DNA of 7,643 nt from Sulfurovum sp. (GCA_020719895.1 DYPM01000088.1:1-7643), one strand, 5' to 3'; positions 1-6,240 are shown, counted from the stretch's first letter. The notes: a model not told the origin generated them from the sequence alone. Program-made: numbers and translations.

Positions 1-22
1 AGAGTTTAAATCTAATGAAACA

Positions 23-52
23 CACTTTTAACGAACAAGTCCGTTAAAAGTG
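23..52 (-). terminator. Hairpin closing the Ter-type operon, possible terminator
   Basis: A perfect 11-bp inverted repeat (arms 23-33 and 42-52, loop of 8 nt) lies 11 bp past the stop codon of the HAD gene. Its place right after the last gene of a long minus-strand operon suggests a transcription end or an mRNA 3' stabiliser. The stem is AT-rich, and the minus-strand sequence beyond it (GTGTGTTTCATT) is only a poor U-tract, so it is not a textbook intrinsic terminator. It could also serve a convergent gene to the left of the window. Confidence 0.5.
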
Positions 53-63
53 GCAATTCAATT

Positions 64-801
64 TTACGACTCACACAACTTCTTGTGTATTCTTGAGCCG
101 TGAGGCACAAATGCAAATGAAGTGAGATTCATAAAATCCAAATCAGAGTGGTTGTCTCCCGCACCAATAGTAAGAAGAGGCTGATGCTTTTCTATCAAAT
201 AAGCCACTGCGAATTTTTTGTTGAGAAAGTGCGGAAGAATTCCAAAAGAGTTGTCGTTTTCATAGAGATAAAATCCTTCAAAAGAAGTAAGAAAATCAAT
301 CAATGTTTCACGAATCGTACCGATCACTTCAGGATGATCCAAAAAAGCTTTATTATAGAGGCTAATGTAATATCCATCGATAATTTTGCAAACCAAATCC
401 AATTTTTTAGCCTCAAGCGTGGTTTTGAGTCTTTCCATAATCTCATCAAGAGGCAACAATGTCTCATAGGCGTTTTGCATTTTCTCTTGCCACGCTTTGT
501 CTTCTTGATCATCTATCAGTATCGTTCCTCCAAAATTCAAAATCGCATATTTGTGACGAAACTCTTGATAAAAAAGTGTGCGACGATAAGAGTCAATATT
601 GCGTGCGGTAGTAGGAACAAAAGTGATATTGGCATCAAGAAGAGATTGCACAAAAAGTTTTACACCACTGTAGATATACGAACTCTCTTCTCCTGCTTGA
701 TTGTATCCTGCGACACTATGTTCTTTTTGAGAGTCGGTTTTACGTCGCGTCTGTATCAATGTGTCATCAATATCACTAAAAAAAAAGATTCTATCAGGCA
801 T
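64..801 (-). CDS. HAD-superfamily phosphatase, Cof/IIB-like, of Ter-type biosynthetic module
   Basis: This 245-residue cytoplasmic hydrolase has the full set of HAD motifs. Motif I is DIDDT (residues 10-14, nucleophile and acid/base Asp). Motif II is TTAR (64-67). A basic stretch around Lys195-Lys196 fits motif III, and GAGDNHSDLDF (213-223) is motif IV, the Mg-binding acidic cluster. NFGG (89-92) and the large insert between motifs II and III fit the Cof-type (IIB cap) branch, which usually acts on sugar phosphates or nucleotides. A GTG lies one codon upstream at 802-804, but it directly abuts the AGGAGA at 805-810, so the ATG at 799-801 is the better start. The gene overlaps the end of the upstream lyase gene by 8 bp and is the last gene of the operon. 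By context it would dephosphorylate an intermediate or product made by the two phosphoribosyltransferases. The substrate is unknown. Confidence 0.88.
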   Translation of the reverse strand: MPDRIFFFSDIDDTLIQTRRKTDSQKEHSVAGYNQAGEESSYIYSGVKLFVQSLLDANITFVPTTARNIDSYRRTLFYQEFRHKYAILNFGGTILIDDQEDKAWQEKMQNAYETLLPLDEIMERLKTTLEAKKLDLVCKIIDGYYISLYNKAFLDHPEVIGTIRETLIDFLTSFEGFYLYENDNSFGILPHFLNKKFAVAYLIEKHQPLLTIGAGDNHSDLDFMNLTSFAFVPHGSRIHKKLCES

Positions 802-1690
802 CACTCTCCTTTGGTTTCATTCCATAATACTCATAGCGTTTGAGAATCGTTTTAGCCCACGGCGTATGTGTATTCTTTTCGTACATTCTTCCTTTGTAGC
901 CAAACACCGCTTCGCTACTCTCTATCAATCTTGTAGCAACAAGATAGCTGTCTTCATCGATTTGATAGCTTTTGTGTGTCGGAACGATTTGATTTGGATG
1001 AATAATGGTTTTGTTGAAAACTTGATGGTTTGTGTCTCCTTGAAGTTCTCTTTCAAATACAGCAAGATTCTCATAACATCCATAAACAGGAGAAGAGAGA
1101 GAAAAACCGTTAGATTTAAAAAGATTAAAAATAGTAGAAATCACAATATAGACTGGCATCACATCATAAATCGTTTTATCGCAAGGTCGCATCAGTGTCA
1201 AATGGCTCAAAATATCTTCCAATCCAATACGCACTGTCAATACACGACTACGAAAAGGATTAAGCTCCATCATAATCTTTGTCAGACTCACGCCACTAAA
1301 AACATCTTTAGTCTCCAAAATCGGCATCAAATAGAAATGATTATGTTCAATTGCGATACCAAGATATTCTGAAATATTCTCTGTGCCAAACTTTGCTAAT
1401 GCAAATCCATCTATTTTTTCGATTCCTTCGATTGTCAAAATCATTTGAAAATTTTCGATATTTCGAGGACGTACAAATACCTTAAGATCACTCACTTCAA
1501 ACTTTTTTATTATCTCGCAGAGTCGTTCCATCCCACGAAGAAAATCTTTTTGTGGCAACGCATCTTCCAAACAAATCACAACCGAACGCAACATCGGATA
1601 CTTTTGACGTGAAAGTATCGCATCTATATTGTGGTGCAGTACCGACATATAAAGTGTTGCTCCAAGATCATAATAGTCTATCTCTCTCAT
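794..1690 (-). CDS. CitE/HpcH-like TIM-barrel C-C bond lyase of Ter-type module
   Basis: This protein of 298 residues belongs to the HpcH/HpaI aldolase-citrate lyase beta superfamily, and its closest match in my view is the 'C-C bond lyase' group found in Ter loci. Landmarks in order are LEDAL (41-45, acidic metal/cofactor region), VFVRPRN (71-77, the Arg that binds a carboxylate in CitE relatives), LMPILET (121-127, conserved Glu126), RIGLEDIL (154-161, second metal-ligand region) and KTIIHPNQI (227-235, the typical K..IHP.Q signature). Known relatives cleave or form C-C bonds next to a carboxylate or thioester with Mg2+. The start ATG overlaps the stop of the upstream PRTase/PELOTA gene in an ATGA junction, and a GAGGTGG ribosome site precedes it. 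The 3' end overlaps the HAD gene. The substrate cannot be read from the sequence; a role in trimming or building a side chain of a nucleoside-like metabolite is inference. Confidence 0.87.
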   Translation of the reverse strand: MREIDYYDLGATLYMSVLHHNIDAILSRQKYPMLRSVVICLEDALPQKDFLRGMERLCEIIKKFEVSDLKVFVRPRNIENFQMILTIEGIEKIDGFALAKFGTENISEYLGIAIEHNHFYLMPILETKDVFSGVSLTKIMMELNPFRSRVLTVRIGLEDILSHLTLMRPCDKTIYDVMPVYIVISTIFNLFKSNGFSLSSPVYGCYENLAVFERELQGDTNHQVFNKTIIHPNQIVPTHKSYQIDEDSYLVATRLIESSEAVFGYKGRMYEKNTHTPWAKTILKRYEYYGMKPKESDA

Positions 1691-2754
1691 CGTTCCACCT
1701 CTTTAATAATCGCCAATGCACAAAAAGGAAGCGTTGGATCTTCTTCTATCTTGACATTTTTTTCACGAGCAAGCAATATCAGATGTGCAATCTCTTCAGA
1801 ATGAATATCTTGCACCAAAATCAAATGCGGTACACGCCGAAGTAGCACTCGTGTACTCTCTCCAATTCCAGGTTTGATGTAATTTATATCCTCAATATTG
1901 TATTTTTGCCCAAGAGAGATAAAAAATTCATCGATAATCGCATTTTTGTTATGCTGTTTTTGAATCAGCGATTGTCCTGTTGGCTCAATCAAATCAATCA
2001 TCTTCATCACTTCATCTACAAACCAAAGGCTCAAATCACTTTTGGCATACTCTTGATAGTACAAACATCCGTGAAACTCTCCTGTGGCGATATAGTCTCG
2101 ATTGAGTACGCTTCGACTTACTAATCCTGAAATAGTAGAGTTCAAAGAGGAGGATGGAATAAGATAATCTTCATTTGTCACTGCAAAATCCGCCATACCT
2201 GCAATATCTGAAACCACATAAAGATGATCACTGAGTGTTGTGTGATTTTCACGATTAAACTTCGCAATAAATGTTTTCAGTTCGCGGCTAATCACACCTT
2301 TTCCTGTCCATCCATCTATAAAAACGATTTCACTCTTTGGATGATTTTCAACAATATAACGCAACGCAACATTGTCAATCTCTCGATCTCGAATAATTGA
2401 GATAGAGTAGTGTGGCACTTCTAATCCAAACTTCGCTCTAAGCGTACGCCCAATCAAAACACCAATTGGCGTACCTGCACGTACCAATGAGACCAAAACA
2501 GATCTCTTTTTGTGGGAAATATGTTCTGCCATCACGAGAATATCACGAGCAAAACGTATGCCATTGCGTGCAAACGCCTGATAAAACACTTCTAAATAGG
2601 CTTGCGAAGGCTCATACTCTGCACTCAACATTTCAGAATAGTGAGAGACTTTGCTTTGAATCAATCGCTCTTTTTGCTCAATGGAAGTGAAAGGAATATC
2701 GATCACTTTAAGCAAAAATGTCACATCTTCTTTGAGATAACTACCACTAAACAT
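1687..2754 (-). CDS. StiP-family phosphoribosyltransferase-like protein with C-terminal PELOTA RNA-binding domain
   Basis: This is a 355-residue, two-domain protein. The N-terminal part is phosphoribosyltransferase-like, with VSLVRAGTPIGVLIGR (88-103) as the substrate-side loop and IVFIDGWTGKG (143-153) where other PRTases have the PRPP loop. The last 60 or so residues (from KPGIGESTRVLLRR, 294-307, to the end) match the PELOTA/L7Ae-type RNA-binding domain found at the end of this family. Databases often name it 'cysteine protease StiP', but the PRTase reading fits the visible motifs better; no convincing protease Cys-His pair is evident. The PRPP-like loop has one acidic residue followed by Gly-Trp rather than the usual acidic pair. 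The start is the ATG 1 bp after the previous stop, and its GAGGAGA ribosome site lies inside the last codons of that gene. It overlaps the lyase start by 4 bp. Probable role: second PRTase, or an RNA-linked step, in the Ter-type metabolite pathway. Confidence 0.87.
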   Translation of the reverse strand: MFSGSYLKEDVTFLLKVIDIPFTSIEQKERLIQSKVSHYSEMLSAEYEPSQAYLEVFYQAFARNGIRFARDILVMAEHISHKKRSVLVSLVRAGTPIGVLIGRTLRAKFGLEVPHYSISIIRDREIDNVALRYIVENHPKSEIVFIDGWTGKGVISRELKTFIAKFNRENHTTLSDHLYVVSDIAGMADFAVTNEDYLIPSSSLNSTISGLVSRSVLNRDYIATGEFHGCLYYQEYAKSDLSLWFVDEVMKMIDLIEPTGQSLIQKQHNKNAIIDEFFISLGQKYNIEDINYIKPGIGESTRVLLRRVPHLILVQDIHSEEIAHLILLAREKNVKIEEDPTLPFCALAIIKEVER

Positions 2755-2755
2755 A

Positions 2756-3829
2756 TCATCTCCTCATAAATATCTCTTCGACCTCAAAGTACGATTCTAA
2801 AATCTTTTTTAGTTCAAAGTTCGCAGGAAGAGTGGTTGTTTCATAACAAACATAAACCTTGTCATACATTCTATCGATAACATTATAAAGAAAATTATCG
2901 ATGTTCTCAAGGTAGTTGTCTTTAAAGCTTATTTTGGAAGTAATCGCACCGTCTACATTAACAGGACTGCGTGTAGTGGCTTGAAAATAACACTCTATAG
3001 CACACGACTCAAGATAGAGAGCAAAAAGATAAGGAGGATACATAAACTCCGCCGTACCAAGTACTAACACTTTTTTGTTTTGAAGCAAAGCAATATCAAT
3101 CTCAAAACTCAAATCAAGTTTTTTTGTGCCATATCGCCCAAAGTTGTATGGAATAATCGCATCAAGATCTTCAATCACTTCAGGCTCAGAGACGACACTT
3201 TCCAAAGCCTCAAACGGTTTTGGCTCAAACGCAAACGCTCCTTGATAAAGCGAAAGATAGTCATAACTCTCATAGTGTTGTTGTGACCAATTGAGGATTG
3301 TAAGTAGATAAAAATCTTCTACTTGCGGTAAAAGCGGTTTAAGTTGTGAGATAAGATTGTTGGCAGTATTTCCAGTTGAGACCTCATCATCAATCAAAAT
3401 AACACGGCCAACTGATTTTAACGCCTCTTGAAGCTCTGTATCTTTTGGAAGATAGAGAAGATGACTTGGAGCATGACAGTGTGTTTCAAAAAAAGAGAAA
3501 AAAAGAGGAGAAGAGGTTTTGAAACGCGTAGAGTGAATATAAAAACTATTCGTAAGATTTGCCTCTTCAAAAACACCTTGCCCCAATGCAGTAGCTGTCT
3601 CCGCAAAACCAATAAAAAGCGTAGGAAGATTACTATATGGAATAAGTGACGCGAGTTTTCGATACGTCTCTTGCATCACAGAAGGCTTGACGGGAAGATG
3701 TTTTCCAAGCACTTTGCTGACAAAAAGAAATCCTCGTTTTGCATTGATTCTTGATCCAAAACCTACCAATGCAGTGAGTTTTGCACTCTTCTCAATATGC
3801 AATGTACCAGTACGCAATGCCACTTTCAT
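2756..3829 (-). CDS. Phosphoribosyltransferase with C-terminal TRSP domain, Ter-type module
   Basis: This 357-residue cytoplasmic protein has an N-terminal type I phosphoribosyltransferase domain. GFAETATALGQGVF (74-87) forms the early loop, and VILIDDEVSTGNT (143-155) is a classic PRPP-binding signature with its acidic pair. The C-terminal half contains VLVLGTAEFMYPP (254-266) and TTRSPVNVDG (285-294), which includes the TRSP tetrapeptide (286-289) that gives the TRSP domain its name. PRTases of this group occur in Ter-linked biosynthetic operons and are predicted to join a base-like acceptor to ribose-phosphate from PRPP. An in-frame TAA two codons before the ATG excludes a longer start; the only purine-rich ribosome site is a GGAG about 10 nt upstream. 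It is the first of four near-contiguous genes and begins 33 bp after a small hydrophobic ORF. No separate strong promoter is evident in that gap. Confidence 0.9.
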   Translation of the reverse strand: MKVALRTGTLHIEKSAKLTALVGFGSRINAKRGFLFVSKVLGKHLPVKPSVMQETYRKLASLIPYSNLPTLFIGFAETATALGQGVFEEANLTNSFYIHSTRFKTSSPLFFSFFETHCHAPSHLLYLPKDTELQEALKSVGRVILIDDEVSTGNTANNLISQLKPLLPQVEDFYLLTILNWSQQHYESYDYLSLYQGAFAFEPKPFEALESVVSEPEVIEDLDAIIPYNFGRYGTKKLDLSFEIDIALLQNKKVLVLGTAEFMYPPYLFALYLESCAIECYFQATTRSPVNVDGAITSKISFKDNYLENIDNFLYNVIDRMYDKVYVCYETTTLPANFELKKILESYFEVEEIFMRR

Positions 3830-3862
3830 ATCTTACATACTCCATTTTGAGATGATGTCTAA

Positions 3863-4051
3863 CTAAGGCATACGAAACAACAACTCCATTACAAGAGCAA
3901 ACGCTCCTGCAATATTTTGTCGAAAATCTTTACATTTAAAGAGGAGTAGCGAGATCAAAAAAATCTCATCGATATAAGGAATTGGGTCAGGCAAAATGAC
4001 ATTAATCACTGTAATAATTGCAAGATATTTGCATATATTGTTGAGATTCAT
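3863..4051 (-). CDS. Small hydrophobic protein, possible membrane protein
   Basis: This 62-residue ORF lies between rplS and the PRTase gene, on their strand. It is strongly hydrophobic: two apolar stretches (about residues 9-20 and 29-37) flank a LPDPIPYIDE segment (20-29). That pattern recalls the IPD-IP-hD core of DUF1232-like small membrane proteins and similar short DUF families in proteobacteria, but I cannot assign a family by eye. The C-terminal third is mixed (KCKDFRQNIAGAF). A GGAAAA stretch about 9 nt upstream is a modest ribosome site. In its favour as a real gene are its fit in an otherwise unexplained 300-bp interval and the coherent membrane-like composition. Against it is its length. 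It could be the first gene of the Ter-type operon or a late gene of the rplS transcript. Confidence 0.6.
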   Translation of the reverse strand: MNLNNICKYLAIITVINVILPDPIPYIDEIFLISLLLFKCKDFRQNIAGAFALVMELLFRMP

Positions 4052-4066
4052 AATCTGTTTTCCGAT

Positions 4067-4088
4067 AGTTCTACAAAAAAGTGGAACT
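4067..4088 (+). other. Imperfect stem-loop followed by T-tract on + strand
   Basis: The arms AGTTC (4067-4071) and GAACT (4084-4088) can pair, with an inner AC/GT pair across a mismatch. On the + strand they are followed by TATTTTTTTATC. That is terminator-like for + strand transcription, yet the genes on both sides are on the minus strand, where the U-tract would lie before the hairpin. It may block antisense transcription into the rplS operon, or be chance in AT-rich intergenic DNA. Confidence 0.25.
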
Positions 4089-4104
4089 TATTTTTTTATC
4101 AAAC

Positions 4105-4464
4105 CTATTTTCTGCGAAGCTCTTGAATACGAGCTGCTTTCCCTTTAAGGGCTCTTTGATAAAAGAGTTTTGCACGTCTTACTTTACCTCTTCTTCTCAC
4201 CTCGATTTTTTCGATACTGTCAGAATAAAGTGGAAAAATTCTCTCTACACCAATAGAGTTTGCACCAATTTTTCTAACCATAAACGTTTTACCAGTGCCT
4301 GTGCCTCGAATTGCAATACAAAGACCTTCAAAATCTTGTACTCTCTCTTTGCTTCCCTCTTTGATACGTACAGAGACTTTGAGCGTGTCACCTGCTCTAA
4401 AATCAGGAACTATTTTGTTTTCAATCTGTGCTTTTTCAAAGCTATCGATATATCTGTTTCTCAT
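4105..4464 (-). CDS. rplS: 50S ribosomal protein L19
   Basis: This is L19 of the large ribosomal subunit, which sits at the 30S-50S interface. At 119 residues it has the usual length. Typical features are the N-terminal RNRYIDSFEKAQ, the FRAGDTLKVSVRIKEG segment (about 23-38), RVQDFEGLCIAIRG (41-54), FMVRKIGANSIGVERIFPL (61-79) and the basic end VRRRGKVRRAKLFYQR followed by IQELRRK. Its ATG overlaps the trmD stop in an ATGA junction, and an AAAAGG ribosome site lies 8 nt upstream inside trmD. It is the last conserved gene of the rpsP operon. No convincing minus-strand terminator follows, so read-through into the small ORF and the Ter-type genes is possible. Confidence 0.98.
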   Translation of the reverse strand: MRNRYIDSFEKAQIENKIVPDFRAGDTLKVSVRIKEGSKERVQDFEGLCIAIRGTGTGKTFMVRKIGANSIGVERIFPLYSDSIEKIEVRRRGKVRRAKLFYQRALKGKAARIQELRRK

Positions 4465-5150
4465 GGGTTATACCTTTTTTTGTATAAGTCGGGACGAAAA
4501 AACTTTGTTTTACACAAAGCTAAGTCACGTTTTAAGTCTATGATTCTACTATGGTCACCCTTTATAAATTCTGAAATGACCTTTTTATTTTCATATTCTA
4601 ATGGTTTTGTGAAAGATGGTGCCTCTAAAAGGTGATTTTCATAACTCTCCATCACAAGTGAATCACTGTTTCCCAATACACCTTCGACATTTCGACTTAT
4701 TGCATCACACACTACCAAACTCGCCAACTCTCCGCCCGTAAGAATAAAATCTCCAATAGAAAAAAGTGCATCAGCAAAATGTTCAATCACTCGCTCATCA
4801 ATTCCTTCATAACGTCCCGATACCAATACGATATGCTCACTCTTTGCCAATCTTCTTGCATCATTTTGACGAAATGGTTTTGCGACAGGGGTTACAAATA
4901 CTATAAAAACATCAGGAGATTTGGAACGAATCGCACAAAGTGTATCAAAAAGAGGTTGTGGCGTCATCAGCATTCCAGCACCGCCACCTACTATTGGCGC
5001 ATCAACTCTATTAAACTTATCAGTCGTGTAGTCTCGTGGATTGTAAAAATCAATAGTGATTTTTTCCTCTTCTATCGCTCGTTTGAGAATACTCTGCGAA
5101 AAATATCCTTTGATGAGATCAGGAAAAAGCGTCACAAAACTAAAACGCAT
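4461..5150 (-). CDS. trmD: tRNA (guanine-N1-)-methyltransferase TrmD
   Basis: TrmD methylates N1 of G37 in tRNAs with G36, using S-adenosylmethionine, and so prevents +1 frameshifting. The 229-residue protein has the SPOUT trefoil-knot signatures GGGAGM (55-60), SGRYEGIDERV (111-121) and SIGDFILTGGELA (131-143), followed by GVLGNSDS (157-164) and the C-terminal tRNA-binding domain with EAPSFTKP (176-183). By hand alignment, the position of the catalytic Asp169 of the E. coli and Haemophilus enzymes is held by Glu168 (ESYENHLLEAP). A TTG codon lies directly upstream, but the ATG at 5148-5150, 7 nt after GAGG, is the better start; it shares one base with the rimM stop (TGATG). The 3' end overlaps rplS by 4 bp. 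It is expected to be essential or nearly so. Confidence 0.97.
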   Translation of the reverse strand: MRFSFVTLFPDLIKGYFSQSILKRAIEEEKITIDFYNPRDYTTDKFNRVDAPIVGGGAGMLMTPQPLFDTLCAIRSKSPDVFIVFVTPVAKPFRQNDARRLAKSEHIVLVSGRYEGIDERVIEHFADALFSIGDFILTGGELASLVVCDAISRNVEGVLGNSDSLVMESYENHLLEAPSFTKPLEYENKKVISEFIKGDHSRIIDLKRDLALCKTKFFRPDLYKKRYNP

Positions 5151-5674
5151 CAACTCGCCTCAAGAATCTCTTTGGCATCATGCGTCTCGATACTCTTTTG
5201 CTCCATATCAGCACAAATAATATATCGTGGAATATAAGGGATGAGAAAACTTTTTGGCATTCGGGCTTCAATGAGTTTTGCGTCTGTTTCTATCTCAAGA
5301 TAATCAATATCTACAATACGCGAAATCTCTTTGACCACACCCAAAAGTTCTCCCGACTCTATCACGCGACAGCCAAGAATCTCAAACCAAAAGTGTTGCC
5401 CTTCTTCAAGTTTGCAGTTGGCTTTGGTTTGGGATTTGGTAGAGTAGATTTTGGCATTAGTGAGTTTTTTGGCACTCTCGATATCTTCATATCCTGCAAA
5501 ACGCATTGTACTATTGGAATAATTTATGGAGATTAGAGTAAGTTCGCCACGATCAGTTTCGTAACGCTCTCCTTCTTGAAACTGCTCAGGAAAGTCCGTA
5601 TGTAAAGTTATTTTGAGATCTCCCCACAATCCTACAGTGCGTCCAATTTGTGCGATAAGAAATTTTTCTATCAT
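5150..5674 (-). CDS. rimM: Ribosome maturation factor RimM
   Basis: RimM binds S19 and helps mature the head of the 30S subunit. The 174-residue protein starts with IAQIGRTVGLWGDLKI (7-22), the family's N-terminal beta-barrel signature. It continues with FAGYEDIESAKKL (59-71) and a PRC-barrel beginning at FWFEILGCRV (95-104) and LLGVVKEI, and ends with the typical PYIPRYI segment. Start and stop are fixed by overlaps: the ATG shares ATGA with the stop of the KH gene, and the stop shares a base with the trmD ATG. No Shine-Dalgarno sequence is visible before the ATG (upstream CAATCCAAATTCA), so translation probably depends on coupling to the KH gene. Confidence 0.95.
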   Translation of the reverse strand: MIEKFLIAQIGRTVGLWGDLKITLHTDFPEQFQEGERYETDRGELTLISINYSNSTMRFAGYEDIESAKKLTNAKIYSTKSQTKANCKLEEGQHFWFEILGCRVIESGELLGVVKEISRIVDIDYLEIETDAKLIEARMPKSFLIPYIPRYIICADMEQKSIETHDAKEILEAS

Positions 5675-5919
5675 TGAATTTGGATTGGTTTGACATTCAC
5701 ACGGTAATTTTTACCGTTTTTGGATTTGCATCCTGAAATCACTGTCTTGATCGCACTTATCATTCTTCCTTGCTTTCCGATTAGTTTGCCGATATCTTCG
5801 CTGTGTGCGTAGATAGTCACTTCATCATAATTCAACTCAAGCGGATGAATCTCGACAGAAATCACTTCAGGATGATCTGCCAAGAGTTTGATATATCCCA
5901 ACAAAAATGCCTCAATCAT
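5671..5919 (-). CDS. khpA: KH-domain RNA-binding protein (KhpA/YlqC-like)
   Basis: This small cytoplasmic RNA-binding protein of 82 residues is a single KH domain, with the GxxG loop in IGKLIGKQGRMI (43-54; Gly48 and Gly51) and the following helix SAIKTVI. In many bacteria the gene for this protein sits between rpsP and rimM, as here, and in Gram-positives KhpA partners KhpB in post-transcriptional control. The partner is not in this window. It starts 10 bp after the rpsP stop with only a weak AAAG purine run as ribosome site, and overlaps rimM by 4 bp. Confidence 0.95.
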   Translation of the reverse strand: MIEAFLLGYIKLLADHPEVISVEIHPLELNYDEVTIYAHSEDIGKLIGKQGRMISAIKTVISGCKSKNGKNYRVNVKPIQIQ

Positions 5920-5929
5920 CTTTGTACAG

Positions 5930-6157
5930 TTACTTTTTGGTAATTCTTTTGACTGCGTCGCTCATTTGTGCACCGACACCAACCCAATATCCGAGTCTCT
6001 CTTCATTGAAAGTTATCTCTTTGTTTTCGCCGATTGGATTGTAATATCCAATAGACTCAATCCAACCTCCATCTCTTCTTTTTCTACTGTCTGTTACGAC
6101 GATTCTGTAGAATGGTTTCTTTTTTCTACCCATTCTTGTAAGTCTGATTGCTGTCAT
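5930..6157 (-). CDS. rpsP: 30S ribosomal protein S16
   Basis: S16 is a small-subunit assembly protein. The 75-residue sequence shows the typical start MTAIRLTRMGRKKKPFYRIV, then VTDSRKRRDGGWIESIGYYNP (21-41) and ERLGYWVGVGAQMSDAV (53-69). Its length is in the usual range for Campylobacterota. A strong ribosome site (AAGGA, 6164-6168) lies 6 nt before the ATG. It is the first gene of the operon in this window and is preceded by a structured leader of about 100 nt. In Campylobacter and Helicobacter ffh precedes it; here the neighbour is the divergent acpS. Confidence 0.98.
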   Translation of the reverse strand: MTAIRLTRMGRKKKPFYRIVVTDSRKRRDGGWIESIGYYNPIGENKEITFNEERLGYWVGVGAQMSDAVKRITKK

Positions 6158-6190
6158 TGTGATTCCTTTTTGATTTTATTTTGTCTGTTT

Positions 6191-6240
6191 GGCTTGGATT
6201 GTCTCAAGCCCTGACAACTGCTCTCTAATGACTTAAAGCA
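6191..6240 (-). promoter_or_regulatory. Structured rpsP leader, possible pseudoknot or switch
   Basis: Three stems can form in the untranslated leader, read on the minus strand. The first (6219-6240) is a 6-bp stem including one G-U pair with a 10-nt loop. Next, TTGTC (6213-6217) pairs with GACAA (6199-6203), and GGCTTG (6205-6210) pairs with CAAGCC (6191-6196). The last two interleave, so they either exclude each other or form a compact H-type pseudoknot with connecting loops of 2, 1 and 2 nt. The element ends 22 nt before the AAGGA ribosome site. A role in feedback by a ribosomal protein or in folding-dependent control is inference; I recognise no known riboswitch. Confidence 0.45.

Noticed and set aside
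324..512. Minus-strand 62-residue frame inside the HAD gene
   Set aside because: It is an alternative frame fully contained in a well-supported gene, with no domain and no separate context.
148..1372. Two long + strand reading frames (148-843 and 761-1372) opposite the HAD and lyase genes
   Set aside because: They are antisense to two well-supported genes, have no recognisable domains and a biased Lys/Arg/Phe/Ile composition typical of shadow frames in AT-rich DNA.
4081..5237. Antisense + strand reading frames across rplS and trmD (4081-4635, 4779-5237)
   Set aside because: The minus-strand genes are unmistakable; the antisense products have no motif and no ribosome site worth noting.
323..5877. 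Identical 17-bp sequence at 323-339 and 5861-5877
   Set aside because: Both copies encode Asp-His-Pro-Glu-Val-Ile in frame in two unrelated genes (HAD and KH protein). Shared codon choice for a short common peptide is the simplest explanation, and no flanking similarity was seen.
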